Assembly: GCF_000720185.1 (NCBI RefSeq)
Contig: NZ_JOIY01000018.1
Coordinates: 62,001-126,000, forward strand
Direction of reading: 5' to 3'
DNA from: Streptomyces sp. NRRL S-340
GTDB taxonomy: Bacteria > Actinomycetota > Actinomycetes > Streptomycetales > Streptomycetaceae
DNA: 64,000 nt
The notes under the pieces were generated by a model that was not told the DNA's origin, did no database searches, and saw nothing but the letters and a program-made list of their open reading frames with translations. A program made the translations under genes and the position numbers. Below are positions 16,861 to 25,711 of this stretch, one piece after another; the stretch's first letter is position 1; each line of letters starts with the position of its first letter.

Positions 16861-17015
16861 GACGGCGTGGGAGCTCAAACGGCGGCCCCGCCACCCCGGT
16901 CCTGGCCGGCGGCGAGCCCGACGGCGTCTTCCGGGTGGGCGTCGCCGACGGCCGGATCAAGACCGTCCACATCATCCGTAATCCAGACAAACCGGCGCCT
17001 CTCGCCGGCGTATGA
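16861..17015 (+). pseudogene. remnant of an ECF sigma factor (SigJ/ECF41-like C-terminal domain)
   Basis: Reading from about 16878 gives NGGPATPVLAGG, then EPDGVFRVGVADGRIKTVHI and IRNPDK before TGA at 17013-17015. The VADGRI-x-x-VHIIRNPDK ending is characteristic of the SnoaL-like C-terminal domain of SigJ/ECF41 sigma factors. No sigma-2 or sigma-4 region can be found in the 200 bp upstream in any frame, and the frame lacks a start. The rest of the gene has therefore been lost. A terminator-like hairpin follows at 17075, consistent with a former gene end. Confidence 0.65.
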
Positions 17016-17074
17016 GCCGCTCCGGCGAACCGGCCGGCGGCCCGGGGCGCCGCGTCCGGCTCCCGCGGGGCGGC

Positions 17075-17105
17075 CGAAGCCCCCGTCCGCATGACGGGGG
17101 CTTCG
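17075..17105. terminator. strong hairpin after sigma-factor remnant
   Basis: CGAAGCCCCCGT (17075-17086) and ACGGGGGCTTCG (17094-17105) form a perfect 12-bp stem with a 7-nt loop. It follows the ECF sigma remnant and precedes the GntR promoter, so it would insulate the regulator. Confidence 0.75.
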
Positions 17106-17189
17106 CCGTCATGCCGTGAACGCCCGCCTGCGCGAACGCCGCGTGAACGCTGTGCGCCGCGGCGGGCCCCGGCCCCCATGCGGCCGATG

Positions 17190-17205
17190 ATTGGTCTTGA
17201 CCAAG
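17190..17205. promoter_or_regulatory. dre-like operator (GntR/HutC palindrome)
   Basis: TTGGTC-TT-GACCAA (17191-17204) is an inverted repeat about 100 bp before the GntR gene. Its core TGGTCTTGACCA differs by one base from the core of the DasR-responsive element of streptomycetes (TGGTCTAGACCA, recalled from the literature). As a HutC-type GntR regulator is encoded just downstream, it may be an autoregulatory site or a DasR target. Confidence 0.55.
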
Positions 17206-17301
17206 GGTGAGGGCAGCCCTATGGTCGCAGATAAGTGCAACAACCTTTAATAAACAAGGGCGCTGAAACGCCGCCGAACCACGGCGATTGCGGAGGACAG
17301 G

Positions 17302-18063
17302 GTGGGGACCACGCAGCTGGAATCGGTGCCGGAGCCGAAGTACTGGCACCTGAAGACCGTGCTCAGTGAGGCACTGGACTCCGAGTTCTCGGTCGGCGAG
17401 ATCCTGCCCAACGAGCGGGACCTGGCCGCGCGCTTCGGAGTGGCCCGGGCGACCCTGCGCCAGGCCCTGGAACAGCTGGAGCTGGAGGGCAGACTGCAGC
17501 GCCGCCGCGGGGTCGGGACCACCGTCGCACCCCCGCGCGTGGGTGTGGCGGTCGGCGGCGAGCAGCACACCTGGCCGGGCACGGCGGACGACGCCTGGCA
17601 TCCCGTGGACTGCGTCCAGGCGGTACCGCCCGCGGCTGTCGCCGACGCCCTGGGGGGCGACCGCGACGAGCCCGTGCACACGGTGCGCCGGTCCCGGGTG
17701 AGCCACGGCCAGCCGGTCGCCGCCGAGCTGCTGTACGTGCCGGCGTCCTCGGTGCCCGACCTGACCGCGATCGACGCGCCCTCGGGACCGGCACGCGCGC
17801 GTGCCGTGCTGCGCGAGCTGCAGCGCCTGGACCTGGAGGGCCAGGAACGGGCGGTCGAACTCGGCTCGGCCCGCGCCGACGACGCCAAGGAGCTGGACCG
17901 GCTGCCCGGCGCGCCCGTCCTCGTGGTGACGACGCGCTTCGTCGCCGCGGGGGGCACCGCCGCGCTCTCCGTGGCCACCTACCGGGCCGACACCTGCCGG
18001 CTCACCTTCGGGGACTCAGGGCGTGTGGAGATCCACCACGGCCCGGAACGGAAGGCCTCCTGA
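17302..18063 (+). CDS. GntR/HutC-family transcriptional regulator
   Basis: 253 residues: winged-helix GntR domain (about 12-75, LPNERDLAARFGVARATLRQ) followed by a UTRA effector domain (about 90-240), hence HutC/DasR subfamily. These sense small metabolites such as amino sugars or sugar phosphates. The GTG at 17302 has GGAGGA 7 nt upstream. A dre-like palindrome lies in its leader. It is convergent with a ROK-family regulator, and both families commonly handle sugar and GlcNAc metabolism, so a carbon-source role is plausible (inference). It is not DasR itself by the sequence I remember; several conserved DasR segments differ. Confidence 0.88.
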   Translation: MGTTQLESVPEPKYWHLKTVLSEALDSEFSVGEILPNERDLAARFGVARATLRQALEQLELEGRLQRRRGVGTTVAPPRVGVAVGGEQHTWPGTADDAWHPVDCVQAVPPAAVADALGGDRDEPVHTVRRSRVSHGQPVAAELLYVPASSVPDLTAIDAPSGPARARAVLRELQRLDLEGQERAVELGSARADDAKELDRLPGAPVLVVTTRFVAAGGTAALSVATYRADTCRLTFGDSGRVEIHHGPERKAS

Positions 18064-18169
18064 CCACCGGCTGACGGGCCTTTGCGCCGCCCCGCGGAGC
18101 GGCCGCCGCCGTGGAGCCGCCCCGCCGGGGCCCGGCGCCCAGCCCTGCGGGTGCCGCCGCCCGCGGGGT

Positions 18170-19327
18170 TCAGCGGCGGTTCGTCATCGTGCTCTCCACG
18201 GCGAAGAGCTCCTCCTCGACGTGGTCCAGGGCCAGCCGCAGGGCGCCCGTCGTCACGGCGGCCTCGCCGAGCACCGACAGGGTCACCTGCGGGGTCCGCA
18301 GGCAGTAGCGGGCCAGTTCTCGCCGCAGCGGTTCCAGTACCCCGTCCAGGCCCGCCGCCCAGCCGCCGACCACCACCAGTTCCGGGTCCAGGGCCAGCAC
18401 CAGTGCCGCCACGTCGTGCACGAGCCGCTGGATGAAGCGGTCCACGGCCGCGAGGGCCCGCTGGTCGCCTTCCCGGGCCAGGGCGAAGACGCCCGCCACC
18501 GCCTGCTCGTCCAGGGGGTGCAGCGGCTGGTCCGTGGTGGACAGGAGCGTCTCGGGCGTGACGTCCCGTCCCAGCAGGTGCAGCGCGCCGATCTCGCCGG
18601 CGGCACCGCCGAACCCCCGGTGCAGCCGGCCGCCGATCAGCGAACCGGCGCCCGGGCTCAGCCCCGCCAGCACGAACACCACGTCGTCCGAGGCGGTGGC
18701 GGCGCCCTTCCAGTGCTCGGCGAGCGCCGCCGCGTTGGCGTCGTTCTCCACCAGCACCGGGCACCGGAAGGAGCGCCCGAGCCGTTCGCCCAGGTTCAGG
18801 CCCGTCCAGCCGGGCAGCGCGGTGCCCAGCCGCACGACACCGCCCGCCTCGACGATCCCCGGGGTTCCCACCCCGACGGCCCGCAGCGAACTGCGCGGAA
18901 CCCCGGCCCTGCGCAGCAGTTCGGCGACCGCGGTGCGCAGCCGCTCCAGGCGTTCGTCCGCGTCGGCGGCCTCGCCCACCTCCTTGGCCTGGGCGCCGAG
19001 CACCCGCCCGTCGAGGTCGGACAGGAGCGCCGCGACGCGGTGGGCACCGATCTCCAGGCCGAGCAGGTGCCCGGCCTCGGCCCGGAACCGGTAGCGCCGT
19101 GCGGGCCGCCCCTGACGCCGGGCCGCGCCCTCCTCGGCGGCCTTCTCGGCGACCAGGCCCGCTTCCACGAGGTCCTCGACGACGCCCTCGACCGTCGGCC
19201 GGGACAGGCCGGTCAGCCGGGTGATCTCCGTGAGCGTCGCGCAGTCCGCGGCACGCAGCGCGTGCAGCACCACCGCGGAATTGATCCTTCGCAGCAGCGA
19301 GGGATCCCCGCCGGTCAGCCGCCCCAA
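18170..19327 (-). CDS. ROK-family transcriptional regulator
   Basis: 385 residues. The N-terminal helix-turn-helix (about 20-65, LTEITRLTGLSRPTVEGVVEDLVEAG) precedes a ROK sugar-kinase-like domain (GLEIGAHRVAALLSDLDG, VGVGTPGIVE, VENDANAAALAE, GGAAGEIGALH). The GEIG region is not followed by the cysteine-rich zinc motif CxCGxxGCxE of most ROK proteins, so no zinc site is seen. The frame extends upstream without a good start. I chose the TTG at 19327 because GGGAGGA lies 6 nt before it and the regulator fold begins at once. The 107 bp to the convergent GntR gene hold no clear feature. Confidence 0.85.
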   Translation of the reverse strand: MGRLTGGDPSLLRRINSAVVLHALRAADCATLTEITRLTGLSRPTVEGVVEDLVEAGLVAEKAAEEGAARRQGRPARRYRFRAEAGHLLGLEIGAHRVAALLSDLDGRVLGAQAKEVGEAADADERLERLRTAVAELLRRAGVPRSSLRAVGVGTPGIVEAGGVVRLGTALPGWTGLNLGERLGRSFRCPVLVENDANAAALAEHWKGAATASDDVVFVLAGLSPGAGSLIGGRLHRGFGGAAGEIGALHLLGRDVTPETLLSTTDQPLHPLDEQAVAGVFALAREGDQRALAAVDRFIQRLVHDVAALVLALDPELVVVGGWAAGLDGVLEPLRRELARYCLRTPQVTLSVLGEAAVTTGALRLALDHVEEELFAVESTMTNRR

Positions 19328-19571
19328 CGTCCGTCCTCCCAGCTCGTGCGCGTGTTGGGCGGATCGTACTCGGCGCGGGCCGGGGCAGCGAGTGCCGGTA
19401 CGGCGGGTGCGGTGCCGCCCGGGGGCAGCCGGCCCGGCCGGTCCGGTCCCGGGCGGGCCCCCGGCCCCGATCGCCGTCAGGCCCTCCGCCAGCGCAGTAC
19501 TCCCGCCGCAGCGCGCGCACCCCCGCCTGACGCACCGCCAATTGTCAGTGGTGGCCGCTTTACTGGAACGC

Positions 19572-20015
19572 ATGGACATCGCGAAGGCTCTCGCTGTGAT
19601 CGACCGGCTGTGCGCCGCGGCGTTTCCCGCCGAGCCCACCAGGACGGACGTCGGCACGGCGGGGCCGGGTTACCTGATGGCCGAGTTGGCGACGAGCGAC
19701 GACTTCTGGGAGGACGACGGCAGCCGGCGGGAGGAGACGGCGGATCAGTTCCAGTGCGACCGCGACGGGCTGGGGGAGCGGTTGACCGAGCGGTGGGGGA
19801 GTCCGCAGGCGTTCAGCCTGTACAGCGTGTTCGAACGGGTCACGCGCGGGGAGGAGACGGCGGAGCCGTGGGCCTCGCTCAGCGGGCACGTGCCCGACGT
19901 CCAGGTGTGGCGGGCGTCCGGGAGCGGCCGGTGGATAGCCCTCGGCGTCTCCCAGTGGGACCAGGAGCTGCCCTTCCAGCTCCTGGCGGTCGTCACGGCC
20001 ACCGACCCGCCATGA
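19572..20015 (+). CDS. conserved hypothetical protein
   Basis: 147 residues, acidic, no membrane span or signal. It begins MDIAKALAVIDRLCAAAFP and ends in a hydrophobic strand pattern (LPFQLLAVVTATD). I do not recognise a domain. The composition matches its neighbours, so it is taken as real. It is divergent from the ROK gene and convergent with mug. TTTACT lies 7 nt before the ATG and there is no ribosome site, a possible leaderless start. Confidence 0.65.
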   Translation: MDIAKALAVIDRLCAAAFPAEPTRTDVGTAGPGYLMAELATSDDFWEDDGSRREETADQFQCDRDGLGERLTERWGSPQAFSLYSVFERVTRGEETAEPWASLSGHVPDVQVWRASGSGRWIALGVSQWDQELPFQLLAVVTATDPP

Positions 20016-20108
20016 CCGGCGTGAGTGCCGCGTCTCCCGGACCACCACGAGGGCGGCGGCCGGAGGGACGGCCACGACCACCTCGACTCCCGCGACGGCC
20101 GCACGCCG

Positions 20109-20603
20109 TCACACGGCCTCCGCCGCCGCCCGCAGCCGGGCGAACTCCACGGCCATGGTCTCCGCTGTCCAGTGCGCGTTCAGACCGCTCGGATTGGGCA
20201 GCACCCACACCCGGGCGGAGCCGATCGTCCGCTCCTGCGGCCCGACCTGCGCCCGGCGTTCGCCGAAGGCCGCCCGGTACGCGGTGACACCGACCACGGC
20301 CAGCCACCGGGGCCGCAGCCGTGCCACCTTGAGCGCCAGCAGCCGCCCGCCCTCGCGGTACTCCTCCGCCGTCAGCTCGTCGGCCCGGGCCGTCGTGGGC
20401 CGGGCCACCACGTTGGTGATCCCGAGCCCGTACGACAGCAGCTCGTCCTGTTCGGCGGGCTTGAGCAGTCTCGGGGTGAACCCGGAGCGGTGCAGCACCG
20501 GCCAGAACCGGTTGCCGGGGCGGGCGAAGTGGTGGCCCGTCACGGCGGTCGTCAGACCGGGGTTGATGCCGCAGAACAGCACGCTGAGACCGTCCGCGAC
20601 CAC
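20109..20603 (-). CDS. mug: G/U mismatch-specific DNA glycosylase
   Basis: 164 residues, close to E. coli Mug (168). Family motifs are LFCGINPGL near the N-terminus, HHFARPGNRFWPVLH, ITNVVARPT and the loop VLPNPSGLNAH. Mug excises uracil or ethenocytosine opposite guanine. The GTG at 20603 is used. Homologous sequence (LTRFTQAQLEAARDRLVPD) continues upstream to a CTG overlapping the purB stop, so the true start may be there and translation coupled to purB. It lies 53 bp downstream of purB on the same strand. Confidence 0.87.
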   Translation of the reverse strand: MVADGLSVLFCGINPGLTTAVTGHHFARPGNRFWPVLHRSGFTPRLLKPAEQDELLSYGLGITNVVARPTTARADELTAEEYREGGRLLALKVARLRPRWLAVVGVTAYRAAFGERRAQVGPQERTIGSARVWVLPNPSGLNAHWTAETMAVEFARLRAAAEAV

Positions 20604-20656
20604 GTCCGGTACGAGACGGTCGCGGGCGGCCTCGAGCTGTGCCTGGGTGAAGCGGG

Positions 20657-22099
20657 TCAGAGGATCGCCCCCGGGGCGTAGGCGGCGGCCTCCGGGTGCT
20701 CCTTGACGATCGCCTCGATACGGCCGACGACCGCGCCGACCTGGTCGGCGGCGGCGCCCGTGAAGGACAGCTTGTCGGCCATCAGCTCGTCCAGCTGCGC
20801 GCGGTCGAGCGGGAGGCGCTCGTCGGCGGCCAGCTTGTCGAGCAGGTCGTTGCGCTCGGCGCCCTGTTCGCGCATGGCGAGCGCGGTCGCCACGGCGTTC
20901 TCCTTGATGGCCTCGTGGGCCACCTCACGGCCGACACCGGCGCGCACCGCGCCCATCAGCACCTTGGTGGTGGCGAGGAACGGCAGGTAGCGGTCCAGCT
21001 CGCGGGCGATCACCGCGGGGAAGGCACCGAACTCGTCGAGCACCGTGAGGAAGGTCTCCAGCAGTCCGTCCAGCGCGAAGAACGCGTCCGGCAGCGCGAC
21101 CCGGCGCACCACCGAGCAGGAGACGTCACCCTCGTTCCACTGGTCGCCCGCCAGCTCGCCGGTCATCGAGGCGTAGCCGCGCAGGATCACCATGAGGCCG
21201 TTGACGCGTTCGCAGGAACGGGTGTTCATCTTGTGCGGCATCGCCGAGGAGCCGACCTGGCCGGGCTTGAAGCCCTCGGTGACCAGCTCGTGCCCGGCCA
21301 TCAGACGGATCGTCTTGGCCAGCGACGACGGGGCCGCCGCGAGCTGCACCAGCGCGGTGACGACCTCGTAGTCGAGGGAGCGCGGGTAGACCTGGCCGAC
21401 CGAGGTGAAGGCCTGGCCGAAGCCCAGGTGGGCGGCGATCCGCCGCTCCAGCTCCGCCAGCTTCGCGGCGTCGCCGCCGAGCAGGTCCAGCATGTCCTGC
21501 GCGGTGCCGACCGGGCCCTTGATGCCGCGCAGCGGATAGCGGCCCAGCAGTTCCTCGACCCGCCCGTACGCCACCAGCAGCTCGTCGGCCGCGGTGGCGA
21601 ACCGCTTGCCCAGGGTGGTGGCCTGCGCGGCGACGTTGTGGGAGCGGCCGGCCATGACCAGCTCGCCGTACTCCGCGGCCAGCTTGCCCAGTCGGGCCAG
21701 GACGGCCACCGAGCGGTCGCGCACCAGTTCCAGCGAGAGCCGGATCTGCAGCTGCTCCACGTTCTCCGTGAGGTCGCGGGAGGTCATGCCCTTGTGCACG
21801 TGCTCGTGCCCGGCGAGGTCGTTGAACTCCTCGATCCGTGCCTTCACGTCGTGCCGCGTGACCTTCTCGCGCTCGGCGACGGAAGCCAGGTCGACCTGGT
21901 CCAGAACACGCTCGTAGTCGGCGATGGCCGCATCCGGGACGTCGATCCCGAGATCCTTCTGGGCGCGCAGCACGGCGAGCCAGAGCTGCCGCTCCAGCCT
22001 CACCTTCTGCTCGGGCGACCACAGCGTGGCGAGCTGGGCGGAGGCGTAGCGTCCGGCGAGGACGTTGGGGATGCGGGGCTTGGCGGGAGCGGAAGTCAC
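20657..22099 (-). CDS. purB: adenylosuccinate lyase
   Basis: 480 residues of the fumarase/aspartase superfamily. The signature SSAMPHKMN is near residue 285, with GMTSRDLTEN and the histidine in SHNVAAQ. It splits adenylosuccinate and SAICAR in purine synthesis. Start GTG at 22099: the minus-strand TAGAAT at 22108-22113 lies 8 nt upstream and no ribosome site is visible, so the mRNA may be leaderless. It ends just before mug. Confidence 0.95.
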   Translation of the reverse strand: MTSAPAKPRIPNVLAGRYASAQLATLWSPEQKVRLERQLWLAVLRAQKDLGIDVPDAAIADYERVLDQVDLASVAEREKVTRHDVKARIEEFNDLAGHEHVHKGMTSRDLTENVEQLQIRLSLELVRDRSVAVLARLGKLAAEYGELVMAGRSHNVAAQATTLGKRFATAADELLVAYGRVEELLGRYPLRGIKGPVGTAQDMLDLLGGDAAKLAELERRIAAHLGFGQAFTSVGQVYPRSLDYEVVTALVQLAAAPSSLAKTIRLMAGHELVTEGFKPGQVGSSAMPHKMNTRSCERVNGLMVILRGYASMTGELAGDQWNEGDVSCSVVRRVALPDAFFALDGLLETFLTVLDEFGAFPAVIARELDRYLPFLATTKVLMGAVRAGVGREVAHEAIKENAVATALAMREQGAERNDLLDKLAADERLPLDRAQLDELMADKLSFTGAAADQVGAVVGRIEAIVKEHPEAAAYAPGAIL

Positions 22100-22158
22100 G
22101 TGTACGGATTCTACTGGCGAATCGTGCAGGCCAGCGCCACCGGGGCCTTCGTCCGAAC

Positions 22159-22992
22159 CTACGAGGGCCGGGAACCGGAGGAGCCGAGGTGCTGCGCGCC
22201 GGCCGCGTCCGGGCCCGGGTAGGGCAGCAGCTCGGGACGCTTGGCCGGGCGCCCGTCACCGGAGGAGCGGCCGGTCAGCCGCCTGCCTATCCAGGGGAGC
22301 AGGTGCTCCCGGGCGAAACGGGCGTCCGCGGCCCGGCGGGTCAGCCAGCCCGGCGGCACGGTCGCGGGCAGCGGCGTGCGCCACTCGGGGTCCTCCGGCT
22401 CGTGGCCGAGCGCCTGCCACACCGCCTCCGCGACCCGGCGGTGGCCCTCTTCGGTCAGATGCAGCCGGTCCACGCCCCACAGGCGCGGGTCGGCGAGCGA
22501 CGGGGCCCCGTACAGGTCGGCGACGACCGCGCCGTGCCGCTCGGCCAGCTCGTCGACGCAGGCGTACAGCTCCTCCATGCGGGGCCGGAACCGCTCCAGG
22601 ACGGGGCCCTGGCGGCCCGGGCTGCGCATCAGCACGAGCTGCCTGCACGACGGCGCCAGCCGCTCCACCGCCTGCGTGAGCAGTCCGCGCACCCGGCCCA
22701 TGTCGCACTTGGGCCGCAGGGTGTCGTTCAGTCCGCCGACCAGGGTGACCACGTCGGCCCGCATGGCAGCCGCCGCCTCGACCTGCTCGTCGACGATCTG
22801 CCCGATGAGCTTGCCCCGCACGGCGAGGTTGGCGTACCGGAAGCCGGGGCTGCGCTCGGCCATCCGGGCCGCCAGCAGGTCGGCCCAGCCCCGGTAGGAG
22901 CCGTCGGGCAGCAGGTCCGACATGCCCTCGGTGAAGGAGTCGCCGACCGCGACCAGGCTGGAGTACGGGGGGTTCGTGGCGTTCGTCTGCAT
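22159..22992 (-). CDS. SGNH/GDSL hydrolase
   Basis: 277 residues. Block I is VAVGDSFTEGM (catalytic Ser), block III GGLND, and block V has the Asp/His pair in GVDRLHLTEEGH. The substrate, an acyl ester of lipid or carbohydrate, is not predictable. No signal peptide. The C-terminal 80 residues (PPGWLTRRAADARFAREHLLPW) are typical of the streptomycete form. Start ATG at 22992; an in-frame ATG at 23028 would add 12 residues. The minus-strand TACCAT 10 nt upstream may be its -10. Confidence 0.9.
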   Translation of the reverse strand: MQTNATNPPYSSLVAVGDSFTEGMSDLLPDGSYRGWADLLAARMAERSPGFRYANLAVRGKLIGQIVDEQVEAAAAMRADVVTLVGGLNDTLRPKCDMGRVRGLLTQAVERLAPSCRQLVLMRSPGRQGPVLERFRPRMEELYACVDELAERHGAVVADLYGAPSLADPRLWGVDRLHLTEEGHRRVAEAVWQALGHEPEDPEWRTPLPATVPPGWLTRRAADARFAREHLLPWIGRRLTGRSSGDGRPAKRPELLPYPGPDAAGAQHLGSSGSRPS

Positions 22993-23107
22993 GGCGTGAG
23001 CGATGGTAACCCACCGCCACATCCGCATACCAAGCGGTCGGTCTCACCGGGCAGGTCCCATTCCCACCGGCCGGGACCACCAGCCAGGCCCGCCGCCCGG
23101 GCCCGCT

Positions 23108-23159
23108 GCCTGGACCGGCCACCCGGGCCCGCCGCCTGGACCGACCACCCGGGCCCCGG
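23108..23159. repeat. imperfect 26-bp tandem repeat
   Basis: Two adjacent 26-bp units starting GCCTGGACCG (23108-23133 and 23134-23159) differ at about four positions. They are part of a Pro/Gly-coding-like GC-rich filler between the SGNH gene and the end of the CNNM gene. Confidence 0.65.
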
Positions 23160-23211
23160 GTCCTGGGCCACCCGCTGGCGCCCGCCTCGGTCAGGACGGC
23201 GGGCCCCTGCC

Positions 23212-24225
23212 TCAGACGCGCTGCCCGAACAGTTCCCGCAGCACGTCCTCCATCGTCACCAGCCCGGCCAGCCGCCCGTCGGTGCCCAGCACCGCCGCGA
23301 GGTGCGTACGGCTGCCGCGCATCGCGGTCAGCACGTCGTCCAGCGGGGTGCTCTCCCTGACCCGGGCGATCGGGCGCATGTCACGCGGCCGGAACGGCTC
23401 GGTGCGCGGCGAGGCGTCCAGCGCGTCCTTCACATGCAGGTACCCGATGATCCGGCGCTGCTCGTCGACCACGGGGAAGCGCGAGAAGCCGGACTCGGCC
23501 GACAGCCGCTCCAACTGCTCAGGAGTGACCCCGAGACGGGCGTAGACCACCTGCTCCAGCGGCAGCACGACGTCGCGCACCGGTCGGCTGCCCAGCTCCA
23601 GCGCGTCGTGGAGCCGCTCCTGCGCCCGGTCGTCGATGAGACCGGCCTCGCTGGCGTCCTTGACGATCTCGGCCAGTTCCGTGTCCGTGAAGGTGGCCGA
23701 GACCTCGTTCTTGGCCTCCACCCGCAGCAGCTTGAGCAGGACGTTGGCGAACGTGTTCACCGTGAAGATCACCGGACGCAGCGCGCGGGACAGCGCGACC
23801 AGCGGCGGGCCGAGCAGGAGTGCGCTGCGCACCGGCTCCGCGAGCGCCACGTTCTTGGGCACCATCTCGCCGAGCAGCATGTGCAGATAGGTCGCCAGCG
23901 CCAGCGCGATCACGAACGACACCGCGTGGCCCGCCCCGGACGGCACACCGACCGCGTGGAACACCGGCTCCAGCAGGTGCGCTATCGCGGGTTCGGCGAC
24001 CACACCGAGGACCAGGGTGCACAGGGTGATGCCGAGCTGTGCCGCCGCGAGCAGCGCCGACACGTGCTCCAGGCCCCACAGCACGCTCCGGGCGCGCCGG
24101 TCGCCCTCCTCGGCGTACGGCTCGACCTGGCTGCGGCGCACCGAGATCAGCGCGAACTCGGCGCCCACGAAGAAGGCGTTGACGACCAGGGTCGCCAGAC
24201 CGATCAGAATCTGTACGGCGGTCAC
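23212..24225 (-). CDS. CNNM/HCC-type transmembrane protein with CBS domains (short form)
   Basis: 337 residues. A DUF21/CNNM membrane domain (about 1-190, with FFVGAEFALISVRRSQ and GEMVPKNVALAEP) is followed by a CBS pair (about 205-335). The C-terminal CorC_HlyC domain of the larger relatives is missing. CNNM proteins are linked to Mg2+/Co2+ transport; bacterial forms are often annotated hemolysin-like. Its start overlaps the stop of the upstream, longer paralogue by 4 bp, so the two are translationally coupled and probably form a heteromer (inference). Confidence 0.9.
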   Translation of the reverse strand: MTAVQILIGLATLVVNAFFVGAEFALISVRRSQVEPYAEEGDRRARSVLWGLEHVSALLAAAQLGITLCTLVLGVVAEPAIAHLLEPVFHAVGVPSGAGHAVSFVIALALATYLHMLLGEMVPKNVALAEPVRSALLLGPPLVALSRALRPVIFTVNTFANVLLKLLRVEAKNEVSATFTDTELAEIVKDASEAGLIDDRAQERLHDALELGSRPVRDVVLPLEQVVYARLGVTPEQLERLSAESGFSRFPVVDEQRRIIGYLHVKDALDASPRTEPFRPRDMRPIARVRESTPLDDVLTAMRGSRTHLAAVLGTDGRLAGLVTMEDVLRELFGQRV

Positions 24226-25610
24226 CGGCCGGCCCTCTTCCCGTCGCTCAGGTGCTTGTCCGCGTGCCGGTCGCGCACCGCGGCGGCGGCGTCGTGACGG
24301 CTGCCGTCGAGCGGGGCGTGCAGCAGCACACGGGCCGCGCGGCGCCCGCTCGCGTCCACCACGTCCAGCCGCCAGCCCGCCACGTCCAGGACGTCGCCCG
24401 TCTGCGGTATCCGGCCCAGTTCCGCGGCGACCAGGCCCGCCAGGGTCTCGTAGGGACCGTCGGGCGCCCGCCAGCCCACGCGGGCCAACTGGTCGACCCG
24501 GGCGGAGCCGTCGGCCGAGAACAGGGAGCGGCCCTCGTCGTCCGCCCCGGCCGGGGCGAGGTCGGGTGTCTCGTGCGGATCGTGCTCGTCGCGCACCTCG
24601 CCGACGACCTCCTCGACGATGTCCTCCAGGGTCGCCACCCCGGCCGTGCCGCCGTACTCGTCGATGACGACCGCCATCGTCCGCCTGCCGGACAGCCGGT
24701 CCAGGAGCCGGTCGACGGTCAGCGACTCGGGGACGAGCATCGGCTCGCGCATGATCTCGGAGACCCGCAGGTGGGTGCGGCGCTCGGCGGGCACCGCCAG
24801 GACGTCCTTGACGTGGGCCGTGCCCACCACCGAGTCCAGGCTGCCGCGGTACACGGGGAAGCGGGACAGACCGGTGGCCCGGGTCGCGTTCGCCACGTCC
24901 TCGCAGGTGGCCTGGGCCTCCAGGGCGACGACCTGGACCCGCGGCGTCATCACGTTCTCCGCGGTGAGGTCGGCCAGGTTGAGCGTGCGGACGAACAGCT
25001 CGGCGGTGTCCGCCTCCAGGGCGCCCTGCTTGGCCGAGTGCCGGGCCAGCGCCGCCAGTTCCTGGGGCCCGCGCGCGGAGGCCAGCTCCTCGGCGGGCTC
25101 CACCCCGAGCCTGCGCACCACGCGGTTCGCCGTGTTGTTCAGGTGGGTGATGAACGGGCGGAACGCGCCGCTGAACCAGCGCTGCGGGGTGGCCACGCGC
25201 CGGGCCACGGCCAGCGGTGAGGAGATCGCCCAGTTCTTGGGCACCAGCTCACCCACCACCATCAGGAACACGGTGGACAGGGCGGTGCCCACGACCAGGG
25301 CCACGGAGGTCGCCACGGACCGCGAGATGCCCAGCGACTGGAGCGGACCCGCGAGGAGCTTGGCGATCGAGGGCTCGGCGAGCATGCCGACGACCAGGTT
25401 GGTGACGGTGATGCCGAGCTGCGCGCCGGACAGCTGGAACGTCAGGTTCCGTACGGCTTTTAGGGCACCGGCGGCGCCGCGCTCACCGCGCTCGGCCGCG
25501 CGCTCCAGCGCGCCGCGCTCGACGGTGGTGAGCGAGAACTCGGCCGCGACGAAGGCGCCGCAGGCCAGCGACAGCAGGACCGCCACGAGCAGGAGGAGCA
25601 CTTCGGTCAT
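24222..25610 (-). CDS. CNNM/CorC-type transmembrane protein with CBS and CorC_HlyC domains
   Basis: 462 residues: DUF21 membrane domain (about 1-200, FVAAEFSLTTVERGALERA and GELVPKNWAISSP), CBS pair (about 215-340, including VIDEYGGTAGVATLEDIVEE), and the CorC_HlyC transporter-associated domain (about 360-445). It is the first gene of a two-gene operon with its shorter paralogue. Presumed role is cation homeostasis or efflux. The 171-bp leader holds an inverted repeat at 25712-25737. Confidence 0.9.
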   Translation of the reverse strand: MTEVLLLLVAVLLSLACGAFVAAEFSLTTVERGALERAAERGERGAAGALKAVRNLTFQLSGAQLGITVTNLVVGMLAEPSIAKLLAGPLQSLGISRSVATSVALVVGTALSTVFLMVVGELVPKNWAISSPLAVARRVATPQRWFSGAFRPFITHLNNTANRVVRRLGVEPAEELASARGPQELAALARHSAKQGALEADTAELFVRTLNLADLTAENVMTPRVQVVALEAQATCEDVANATRATGLSRFPVYRGSLDSVVGTAHVKDVLAVPAERRTHLRVSEIMREPMLVPESLTVDRLLDRLSGRRTMAVVIDEYGGTAGVATLEDIVEEVVGEVRDEHDPHETPDLAPAGADDEGRSLFSADGSARVDQLARVGWRAPDGPYETLAGLVAAELGRIPQTGDVLDVAGWRLDVVDASGRRAARVLLHAPLDGSRHDAAAAVRDRHADKHLSDGKRAGR

Positions 25611-25711
25611 CGGGTCACCCCCCTCCCATGGTCGGCCAGGACACGGGGGATCGCGCGGTGGTGCGTACGGCTACTGGGAGGCTCGCCCATGGACGGACGC
25701 TCACAACCTTT

